From a virus, in IMG/VR virus record IMGVR_UViG_3300048593_000456, positions 90,514 to 111,526 of that record: 21,013 nt of DNA. One strand, given 5' to 3'. A model generated the notes under the pieces. That model was given only the letters and a program-made list of their open reading frames with translations. It had not been told where the DNA came from and did no database searches. Within the stretch, counting starts at the first letter, position 1. Each line of letters starts with the position of its first letter. Of this stretch, positions 8,156 through 14,698 are shown one piece after another. Made by a program: the position numbers and the translations under genes.

Positions 8156-9125
8156 AATAAGGCAATATTTAAGATCCGCAGATTTATTGAATAACGCCGA
8201 CCCGCTAAATATATTAGTTATAGGATCTACACACGAACGCTATGAACAACAATTATGTAAAACCGGACATAACTTTTTCTCAATTAATCATGGGAAGCAA
8301 TGGGATTTAAACTGCGGTGATATTCCGAAAAATTATCATATCATAGATTACATTCCCCATGATTTAAAACCCGACTTAATTTTAACTCATGTCTCCGGAG
8401 AAAGACTTGATATAGCTAATGAATACGCAAGAATTTTTAATGTAAAAGTAATACGACATACGCATACATTGCCCGAAAATGATTATGAACTAAAAGTATT
8501 CCGTTCTCAATATGCAGATTTAAATACATTCATATCTGAATACAGTAAAAATGCATGGGGTTTAAATAATCAGAAAACCGATGTTATTACACACGGAATT
8601 GACACGAGTTTTTTTTCTGATAAAAATATAGAAAGAAAAAATACAGTATTATCTGTTGTGAACAAATGGGCTAGTCGAGATTGGGCCTGCGGCTGGAAGT
8701 TATACCAAGAAATCGTTAATGGAAATAAAGATAAAACATTTATTGTTGCGGGAGATAATCCGGGTTTATCTAAACCAGCCAGTAGCACAAAGGCACTCGT
8801 TGATTTGTATAACGAATCATCTATATTTCTAAATACATCACAATTTTCTCCCGTTCCAATGGCTTTAATTGAAGCTATGGCTTGCGGCTGTGCTGTTGTG
8901 TCGAGTAATACATGCATGATACCCGAAATCATTACGCATGAATTTAACGGATTTCTAGCTAGCACGCCCGACGAATTTAATAAATACTTAACGCTATTAT
9001 ATAATAATAAAGAATTGGCCGAACAAATCGGTGCTAATGCCCGAATGACAATTTTCGAACATTACAACCTTATTAATTTTTGCCGGTCGTGGGATTCAAT
9101 TTTTAGAAAGACAATATTATCATGA
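8142..9125 (+). CDS. GT-B (GT4-type) glycosyltransferase
   Basis: 327 residues. About 20 N-terminal residues precede the first Rossmann strand (LNILVIGSTHERYE). The middle has HGIDTSFF (151-158), common after the first domain of GT4 enzymes. The donor domain contains SVVNKWASRDW, IVAGDN, then PMALIEAMACGCAVV and IPEIITHEFNGFL, one of the clearest GT4 signatures in the window. Of the E-x7-E pair, the second is Glu244; the first position (236) is Ser, a change seen in some active members of the family. It overlaps the upstream gene by 14 nt and has a strong GGAGG about nine bases before the ATG. It acts with its neighbours in glycan assembly; the sugar is unknown. Confidence 0.9.
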   Translation: MIQNKIRQYLRSADLLNNADPLNILVIGSTHERYEQQLCKTGHNFFSINHGKQWDLNCGDIPKNYHIIDYIPHDLKPDLILTHVSGERLDIANEYARIFNVKVIRHTHTLPENDYELKVFRSQYADLNTFISEYSKNAWGLNNQKTDVITHGIDTSFFSDKNIERKNTVLSVVNKWASRDWACGWKLYQEIVNGNKDKTFIVAGDNPGLSKPASSTKALVDLYNESSIFLNTSQFSPVPMALIEAMACGCAVVSSNTCMIPEIITHEFNGFLASTPDEFNKYLTLLYNNKELAEQIGANARMTIFEHYNLINFCRSWDSIFRKTILS

Positions 9126-9568
9126 AGTTATTACTAACAAGAAACCGTAAAGAAGCAATAAACGGATATGAAACCATAAGTGCTCCGCTAGCTTTAGTCA
9201 GAAACGATATAAAAAATATAGATGACATATGCTGTGATGCTGAGGCTATCAATATTAAAGTTGATAATTTTTTATCTCTATATGATTATGACGCAGTCAG
9301 AATGGTACTTCTAAAAATTTGCTCAAAACTAAGAATTGGTGGAGAGATAGTTGTAACCGATCTAGACTTTGATTTAATCGCTTATGCGTCCGGGAGAGGA
9401 TTAATTGAAGAAAAAGTTTTAAATGAATTGCTTTTTACGGAAGGTGCCTTATCATCTTTCTTTGGGTCTGAATCCATAGTGGAAACACTAACTTCGGCGG
9501 GCATTCATATTACCGAAAGATACATAGAAAACAATAGAAATTTTGTAGTAAAGGGAGTAAGATGCTAA
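9122..9568 (+). CDS. Truncated SAM-methyltransferase-like protein
   Basis: 148 residues, starting in a 4-nt ATGA overlap with the previous gene. The middle resembles the post-motif-I half of class I SAM methyltransferases: a DDICCDAEAINI segment, a helix (AVRMVLLKICSKL), then RIGGEIVVTDLDF (71-83), equivalent to the L-K-P-GG-x-L-x-I-x-D strand. The C-terminus (LTSAGIHITERYIENN) fits the last two strands. The usual glycine-rich motif I (GxGxG), which binds SAM, is absent and there is too little N-terminal sequence to hold it. It may be a shortened, non-catalytic relative, or it may take its SAM-binding part from another chain. Small methyltransferase-like genes are commonly found among glycosyltransferases, where they methylate sugars. 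Fold moderately supported; activity doubtful. Confidence 0.55.
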   Translation: MKLLLTRNRKEAINGYETISAPLALVRNDIKNIDDICCDAEAINIKVDNFLSLYDYDAVRMVLLKICSKLRIGGEIVVTDLDFDLIAYASGRGLIEEKVLNELLFTEGALSSFFGSESIVETLTSAGIHITERYIENNRNFVVKGVRC

Positions 9569-10305
9569 AGTTTGAAGTTCACTGTAAAGATTGTGTTTTT
9601 GCTGGAGTAAAAGACGGCGTTCAGAATGAATGTCTGCTGGGAAAGACGGATAGCATTGAAAATAAAGTATTAGAGGAAGGTTTCTATAAATTCGGTAGAC
9701 ACTGCAATTCTTTCAGAGATGAGCAATGGCTTAAAAATGTAGATGGCTGTCCAAAGGAAAAAGTCGCACTAGAAACAAAGGCAAGGCTCGGTGTTTGTAT
9801 TAACTTTATAGGAAGTTACGATAATGAACTGCTAAGAGAAACTGTAAAAAGTATTAATAATGCACAATACTATATAATTATTAATGACAGGCCGGAACAT
9901 AATAAAGATCTTTATGATATAGTCAAACAAGAAACTAATGTTCATCCGTCCAGAATTAATATAGTTCAAATTATCAATCAAAAACCTGAATATTATATAG
10001 ATGAAGGCTTTAATGCGGGCGGTAGAAACGGTTACTTCTGCTATGTAAACTCCGGAACGTTTTTTCCTCCTAATTTTATAGATCAATTAAACAATGTAAT
10101 AAATAATCAGATGAAGCCCGTGATGGTTTGTTATGACGGCAACTTTATACTGTTTCAATCTATGTTATTTAAATATCTAAACGGTAATAAAGCTAGAATG
10201 CTATCTGATGGATCTGTTGACAATAGAAATTTCTTGGAAAAAGCAGGTGACTTAAATTCGGAGAATAACTGCATTTTTGCTTGGGGAGAAATATTTAATG
10301 CATAA
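9562..10305 (+). CDS. Cys-cluster protein with GT-A-like domain lacking DxD
   Basis: 247 residues in two parts. Residues 1-65 hold Cys8, Cys11, Cys24, Cys48 and Cys63 in a CxxC-x12-C-x23-C pattern, suggesting a bound zinc or an iron-sulfur cluster. Residues 75-247 resemble a GT2/GT-A glycosyltransferase: RLGVCINFIGSYDNELLRETV, then GFNAGGRNGYFCYVNSG. The NxGxxxARN loop of GT2 enzymes is recognisable as FNAGGRN, but the metal-binding DxD that should follow is replaced by Asn163-Ser-Gly165. The chain is therefore either inactive, metal-independent or a regulatory subunit. It overlaps the methyltransferase-like gene by 7 nt, with AAGGGAG just upstream of the ATG, and precedes a canonical GT2 with which it might pair. 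Function not established. Confidence 0.55.
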   Translation: MLKFEVHCKDCVFAGVKDGVQNECLLGKTDSIENKVLEEGFYKFGRHCNSFRDEQWLKNVDGCPKEKVALETKARLGVCINFIGSYDNELLRETVKSINNAQYYIIINDRPEHNKDLYDIVKQETNVHPSRINIVQIINQKPEYYIDEGFNAGGRNGYFCYVNSGTFFPPNFIDQLNNVINNQMKPVMVCYDGNFILFQSMLFKYLNGNKARMLSDGSVDNRNFLEKAGDLNSENNCIFAWGEIFNA

Positions 10306-11059
10306 AGTAACGACTGTTATAGCCAACTTTAACTATGGAGACAAGTTAATTGCATGTTTAGATAGTGCTTTTAATTGTGATACTACGGGCTTTGTGCATA
10401 AAATAGTTTTAGTAGACGATGGTTCAACGGATAACTCAGTTGAGCGTGTGAAACAAGCCTTCGGACACAAATTTAAAACTGTTTATACTAAAGGTTATTT
10501 AACTATACATACTTCGGATAATTTTGATTTTATAGTTAGTCCTAACATGGGTGCTTCCGCAGCTAGAAATACAGCAATTAAACATAGCTGGAACAATACT
10601 GAATTCTTTCACATTTTAGATTCTGACGACAAAATGACTGATAGTAAAATCGTGAAAATGCTTGAAAAAATGGAGCATCCGGAAGTAGGTGTTGTCTATG
10701 CAGATTATATCATAAAACGCCCTCTGTATTCAAAAATAGAGTTTAAATATCCTTACGATCAAAACCATTTAAAGCATGAGTGTATAGTCCATAGTGGATC
10801 TCTAATTAGAAAGCATTATTTGAATTTAGTTAAATTTTCCAATGGAGATATTTATGACATAAATTTACACGGACCCGCTAGCACTACTTTTATAGGATGC
10901 ACTGAGGATTATGATCTTTGGCTTAGATTGTCAAATGTATGTGTTATGGTTCATATTCCAGAAACACTAAGTATCGTAAGTGAGCACGGTAATAACCAGT
11001 CAATGAAAATGAGTAATGAAATTTATAAAAAAAACATGGAGTACATACAAACAAGATGA
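10298..11059 (+). CDS. GT-A (GT2 family) glycosyltransferase
   Basis: 253 residues from the ATG at 10298. Canonical GT2 motifs: VTTVIANFNYGDKLIACLDS, VLVDDGSTDNS (Asp40-Asp41, nucleotide binding), NMGASAARNTAIK (83-95), and the metal-binding ILDSDD (Asp108, Asp110, Asp111). A later ED (TEDYDLWLR) is the usual catalytic-base region. It should use a nucleotide sugar with an inverting mechanism. The frame also opens with a TTG at 10277, but GGGGAG at 10283-10288 is correctly spaced for the ATG at 10298, and that start aligns with the first beta strand. The gene overlaps the previous one by 8 nt (ATGCATAA) and ends in a 4-nt overlap with the next. Among the best-supported enzymes in the cassette. 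Confidence 0.9.
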   Translation: MHKVTTVIANFNYGDKLIACLDSAFNCDTTGFVHKIVLVDDGSTDNSVERVKQAFGHKFKTVYTKGYLTIHTSDNFDFIVSPNMGASAARNTAIKHSWNNTEFFHILDSDDKMTDSKIVKMLEKMEHPEVGVVYADYIIKRPLYSKIEFKYPYDQNHLKHECIVHSGSLIRKHYLNLVKFSNGDIYDINLHGPASTTFIGCTEDYDLWLRLSNVCVMVHIPETLSIVSEHGNNQSMKMSNEIYKKNMEYIQTR

Positions 11060-11724
11060 CCACAAACTTTTTATCGCTAGCGGCCAGTATAGGCAAAAGA
11101 ATAAAATCTAAAGAGCCTAGAGCAGCACTTTCTATTCGCGGAGTCCCAGTTGTATTGCGACAGTATTTTACAATTAGAAATAACTTTATAAAAGATGAAG
11201 ATTTCGCTTTTACTGTAATAGCCGGATATAAGCCCGGAAAAATTAAACGTGTCATAAAAGGATACGAAGACATCAAAATATTGATTAATGAAAATCACGC
11301 CAGTACAAATCAAGCCGAAAGCATTAGAATTTACTTGAAAGATAACAAAGTGGATAACTTGATTATTTTTCATGGAGACTTGCTTTTTATTGATGCCCCA
11401 ATGCCTAAAGAGGAATCTACATGCTTCTACGATGGATCATACGATTTTAGGCAGGATGAAGTGGGGGTCAACATACAAGATGGATATGTAAACAACTTAT
11501 CATATGGATTAGAAACAAAGTGGTCCCAAATGCTTTATTTAACAGGCAAGGAGCTTGATTTATTATATTCAATATGCGAAGCACCAAACTTTAAAAGTTA
11601 TTTCATGACATTTGAATTAATTAACCAAATCATCGCTTTGGGCGGAAAATTTAAAGCGGTGCCTCATATTGGCACTATAAACGAAATAGATTCGCTTGAA
11701 GATATTAATAACCTAGAGGGCTAA
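11056..11724 (+). CDS. Sugar nucleotidyltransferase-like protein (MobA/GlmU-type, divergent)
   Basis: 222 residues resembling the Rossmann-like NTP-transferase fold that makes nucleotide sugars (LicC, GlmU, MobA relatives). The opening LSLAASIGKRI (7-16) corresponds to the LAAGxGxRL loop, PRAALSIRGVPVV (21-33) to PKxLxxxxGxPLL, and NENHASTNQAESI (78-90) to the Ny-x-tN-x-Sl segment. LIIFHGDLLF (102-111) carries the metal-binding Asp108. Two normally conserved residues differ: a Gly of the nucleotide loop is Ser11, and the PK lysine is Arg22. The protein may make an activated sugar or alcohol-phosphate for its neighbours, or may have lost activity. Start in an ATGA overlap, with no well-placed ribosome site, suggests coupled translation. 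Fold well supported; activity uncertain. Confidence 0.68.
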   Translation: MTTNFLSLAASIGKRIKSKEPRAALSIRGVPVVLRQYFTIRNNFIKDEDFAFTVIAGYKPGKIKRVIKGYEDIKILINENHASTNQAESIRIYLKDNKVDNLIIFHGDLLFIDAPMPKEESTCFYDGSYDFRQDEVGVNIQDGYVNNLSYGLETKWSQMLYLTGKELDLLYSICEAPNFKSYFMTFELINQIIALGGKFKAVPHIGTINEIDSLEDINNLEG

Positions 11725-12744
11725 ATGAGAATACTTATAAGTAATGATGGAATGCACGCCCACTTTTTTGAACGAATGGCATGGGCTAACGCATTTAAAG
11801 CTTCCGGAATTGAGTGTGTTGTTTATAACTGCAAAACACTTAGAGCATTTGATGTATTCGATAAATTTCAGCCGGATATTTTTATTGGACAGTTGTACAA
11901 TCTTGACCGGGCTACAATTAAGTGCATATCCGAAAGACCGCACTTAAAAGTAGCTTTACGCGCAGGTGAATATAGAAATGAAAAAATGCCACCGGAGATA
12001 TTACAAACAACTGGTGCGGATTTAAAAAATCTGAATGAATTGATTGAAAATCATGGACTTCCAAGTTTTATATATACTCACTATTTTCAACAAGACATTG
12101 AAGATACGCACCATTTGTTTAAGGATAAATTCGGAATAAAGCTTACGGGCGTTCCTATGTCGGGAGACATTCTGGCGTATGGCAATGCTGAATTCAAAGA
12201 CTATTTACAGTGCGATATAGGATTCGTCGGGGGTTATTGGCCATACAAGGGTAGAATCATAGATCAATATTTAACTAGAATACTTAACGACTTTAGATTT
12301 CACGTTAAGATTTTTGGCAATCAATTGTGGCCGCATGTTAATCAGTATTGCGGAGTTCTTAATGACGAAGATGTAAAAAACCTATTTGTTTCAGCCAAGA
12401 TATGCCCTAATTTAAGTGAGCCTCACTCACATACCTATGGTATCGATGTTAATGAAAGAGCCTTTAAGGTTCTAGCTGCGGGCGGATTTTGTATTATGGA
12501 TAATGTAAAGCGTGCTAAGGAAATATTCAAAGATGGTGTTGTATTCGTAGATAGCGATGCAGGATTTGAAGAAGCTGTTGAATACTTCGTCATGGAATCT
12601 AACACCGAACAAAGAATGGAAATAGCTAGGAAGGGTCATGAAATTGTTATGAAAGAGCATACAAACTTTCATCGGGCCAGTACAATACTGGAAAATTTTG
12701 GCGAACACTCACATGCCGATAATATATTAAAGGGCTTACAATGA
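11725..12744 (+). CDS. CgeB-like glycosyltransferase
   Basis: 339 residues. The first strand is MRILISNDGMHAHFFERMAW, and the N-terminal half contains DVFDKFQPDIFIGQLYNL, as in GT-B proteins related to spore-maturation protein CgeB. The C-terminal domain has CDIGFVGGYWPYKGR (163-177), FHVKIFGN, then NERAFKVLAAGGFCIMDN (243-260) with Glu244 at the donor-ribose position, and VVFVDSDAGFEEAVEYF. The family ends with an EQRMEIARKGHEIV helix, also present. It probably transfers a sugar onto a polymer or protein. It begins immediately after the previous stop, with GAGGG about six bases upstream. Full length for the family; donor unknown. Confidence 0.82.
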   Translation: MRILISNDGMHAHFFERMAWANAFKASGIECVVYNCKTLRAFDVFDKFQPDIFIGQLYNLDRATIKCISERPHLKVALRAGEYRNEKMPPEILQTTGADLKNLNELIENHGLPSFIYTHYFQQDIEDTHHLFKDKFGIKLTGVPMSGDILAYGNAEFKDYLQCDIGFVGGYWPYKGRIIDQYLTRILNDFRFHVKIFGNQLWPHVNQYCGVLNDEDVKNLFVSAKICPNLSEPHSHTYGIDVNERAFKVLAAGGFCIMDNVKRAKEIFKDGVVFVDSDAGFEEAVEYFVMESNTEQRMEIARKGHEIVMKEHTNFHRASTILENFGEHSHADNILKGLQ

Positions 12745-13217
12745 AAATAGCATCAGTTGTAGAAAATCTTTCTCTTAACCAGAGTAATTTTTTCATGACT
12801 AAAACATTTAACAGGCTGGGTGAACACGGAATAGAGCCATTTTGTTTTTACGGAGATCTTACGGCCACCGGAATAAAACCTAATTTTGCCATTATGAATG
12901 TTTATTATTTAAATAACTTTTATAACGGAATCATTATATGCAATACTATTAATACCCTAAAGATATTAAAAACTATTAATACTAATGCCCGTAAAATGTT
13001 TTATGTTTGGGACTTAGAATGGCTAAGGCTAAATAAGTCGGGAGTTCTCAATTACAAAGAAACTGTAGATATTTTGTGTAATCATAATATAGAGTTAATA
13101 GCTAGATCTGAAAATCATGCAAGTGCTATTAAGAACTATTGTAACCGAAAGGTTGATTATATTATCAGTGATTGGAATATAGATGAAATAAGAGGACTTT
13201 ATGACAGAAGACGTTAA
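12741..13217 (+). CDS. Small protein resembling an N-terminal GT-B half
   Basis: 158 residues, starting in an ATGA overlap with the CgeB-like gene and preceded by AAAGGG. It opens with a Rossmann-type strand (KIASVVENLSL), has GIIICNT and ARKMFYVWDLEWLR in the middle, and ELIARSENHASAIKNYC near the end, an order of strands and helices like the acceptor half of GT-B enzymes. The donor-binding half is missing. It could be a stand-alone small family that pairs with the CgeB-like protein, or a glycosyltransferase cut short when the endonuclease gene next to it arrived; the last residues (YDRRR) are read through the 17 nt shared with that gene. I do not assign an activity. Confidence 0.55.
   Translation: MKIASVVENLSLNQSNFFMTKTFNRLGEHGIEPFCFYGDLTATGIKPNFAIMNVYYLNNFYNGIIICNTINTLKILKTINTNARKMFYVWDLEWLRLNKSGVLNYKETVDILCNHNIELIARSENHASAIKNYCNRKVDYIISDWNIDEIRGLYDRRR
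13190..13196 (+). promoter_or_regulatory. Strong ribosome binding site of the endonuclease gene
   Basis: AAGAGGA ends four bases before the ATG at 13201. It is inside the coding sequence of the upstream small GT-B-like gene and is one of the strongest such sites on the plus strand. The same heptamer precedes two minus-strand genes (16517-16523 and 16926-16932). It supports the start at 13201. Confidence 0.7.
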
Positions 13218-13983
13218 TTTTAAAATGAAGGAAGACTATGAAACTGGTTTAAGTATGGGCGAAATAGCAAAAAAATATAAGCGAAGCCAAACTACCGTTC
13301 ATAGAATATTTAAAAAGATGGGTGTTCACATTAGAAGTGCATCAGAGGCTCAAAAATTAGCCCTAGCAACTGGCCGTTCTAAGAACCCGACAGCAGGAGT
13401 TGGTCATAGTGTAGAGGCCAAGGTTGCCATGAGCGACAAAGCGGCTAATAGGTGGGCTAGAATGACTGATGCGGACAGAGACAAGTTCAAAGCTGCCGCA
13501 AAGGAGCGTTGGTCTAAATTAAGCGATTTCGATAAAAAAGAAATGCTTAGACTTGCCGGTGTTGCCCTACGAAGAGTTGCTACAGAAGGCTCTGAAATAG
13601 AACAGTATTTAGAAGGAGCTTTGGTTAAAGAAGGTTTTGTTGTACTGAAACACGTAAAGAATTTTATGGGTGGAGAATACGAAATCGACCTTCTTTTAAA
13701 GGATGAAGGTATTGCTATAGAACTAGACGGGCCGCATCACTTTCTGCCTATCTTCGGAGAAGAAAGACTAGAAAAAACAATGCGTTTCGATGCGGCGAAA
13801 AACGGTAGTCTTATAGGAATGGGATTAACAATTGTACGTGTTAAATGTATGTATAAAAATTTAACAGAAAAAATGAAAAGAGATACGTTATCTCTTATAG
13901 TGGAAAGCGTAAGGAAAATTCGTGCTGGCGAAGTTACCAGTAAACTTGTAGAGGTTGAATTAAGCAATGGGAAAGAAGATTGA
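13201..13983 (+). CDS. HTH + Vsr/PD-(D/E)XK endonuclease (probable free-standing homing endonuclease)
   Basis: 260 residues. Residues 10-45 form a resolvase-type helix-turn-helix (GLSMGEIAKKYKRSQTTVHR). Residues 50-128 are basic and helical, like the NUMOD-type DNA-binding linkers of homing endonucleases. Residues 130-240 look like a Vsr/DUF559/RAP-type nuclease core: Glu132/Glu134 in a helix, EYEIDLLL (Asp163), AIELDGPHHF (Glu174, Asp176, His179, His180), a helix with Asp197, then IVRVKC. The arrangement resembles the EDxHD homing endonucleases described from phage introns. Such enzymes cut DNA site-specifically and spread their own gene; some nick mismatched DNA. It overlaps both neighbours by exactly 17 nt, as expected for a gene inserted compactly between two others. 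The cleavage site and exact subfamily are unknown. Confidence 0.75.
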   Translation: MTEDVNFKMKEDYETGLSMGEIAKKYKRSQTTVHRIFKKMGVHIRSASEAQKLALATGRSKNPTAGVGHSVEAKVAMSDKAANRWARMTDADRDKFKAAAKERWSKLSDFDKKEMLRLAGVALRRVATEGSEIEQYLEGALVKEGFVVLKHVKNFMGGEYEIDLLLKDEGIAIELDGPHHFLPIFGEERLEKTMRFDAAKNGSLIGMGLTIVRVKCMYKNLTEKMKRDTLSLIVESVRKIRAGEVTSKLVEVELSNGKED

Positions 13984-14698
13984 AGCTGTTGTAGGAAGTG
14001 ATGTTATCGCTAGCGAAACTCCTGAGTATGGTTCGGAGGGGTGGGATTCATACGTAATGTCATTATTTAAACCCGAGGAATTAATTGATGGTAAACCGCG
14101 ATGCGTAGGGCTTAGGCGTGTTGGACGTACAGTGCTCGGAGACCCCGTTTTTACCGGACCTATTCACGTATCTCCTGCCACCGATAATGATGGTCCGGGG
14201 CGAGCCACGGTTGTATACCAGATGGTGTTTAAGTTTGCTGATGGACAGCGTACATTCGGTGATGTTGCTGACGTTTGGCACGGTAATACCGACGACATGT
14301 TTGCGGCCCACCCTGTAGCTTGTGCGTCCACCAAAGCAGAAGCCCGTTGTTGGCGTAAGGCTTTATTAATCAGTGCTGTTTCGGCGGAAGAGTTAACAAT
14401 TAAAGATACGGCCTCTATAGTAAGGGATTTAGTATCCAAGTCTGTTAAAGTTGGAGCCGTAACAAATGGGGAAATTAATGACTCGGACAAAATGAGTGAT
14501 CAGCAACGTAACCTGATTAGTATCAAGTGTAAGCAGCTTAATGTCGATCCTAGAAATCTTGCTGGTTGCGATAAGCCCGAAAAATGGACCAAAAAGTTTG
14601 CTTCTTCGTTAATCACTAAGATCAACGAGGCTCAGCAAACAGGAGTTCCTGCGGAAGTATCCGGGTTTAGTTATAACCCCAACTGGTTTAGTCTATAG
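13967..14698 (+). CDS. Putative single-strand annealing / recombination protein
   Basis: 243 residues. The N-terminal domain (about 22-145) has PEELIDGKPRCVGLRRVGR, a strand series ending in VVYQMVFKFADGQ, and VACASTKAEARCWRKALLI, resembling the A-x-T-x-A-x-x-R-x-x-x-K/R-A-L helix of Rad52/Sak/Erf-type annealing proteins. The C-terminal piece (175-222: MSDQQRNLISIKCKQLNV to WTKKFASSLITKI) resembles the small C-terminal domain often found in phage annealing proteins. Such proteins coat and pair complementary single strands during phage recombination. The gene is more G+C-rich than its surroundings: I count 34 G/C in the 60 bases at 14281-14340, against 11 of 60 at 12901-12960. GAGG lies 12 bases before the ATG. 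Family assignment is from pattern likeness only; an unknown conserved phage protein is the alternative. Confidence 0.55.
   Translation: MGKKIEAVVGSDVIASETPEYGSEGWDSYVMSLFKPEELIDGKPRCVGLRRVGRTVLGDPVFTGPIHVSPATDNDGPGRATVVYQMVFKFADGQRTFGDVADVWHGNTDDMFAAHPVACASTKAEARCWRKALLISAVSAEELTIKDTASIVRDLVSKSVKVGAVTNGEINDSDKMSDQQRNLISIKCKQLNVDPRNLAGCDKPEKWTKKFASSLITKINEAQQTGVPAEVSGFSYNPNWFSL

Noticed and set aside
10277-10297. TTG as start of the GT2 gene
   Set aside because: It would add seven residues before the first beta strand; the ATG at 10298 has GGGGAG at the right distance.
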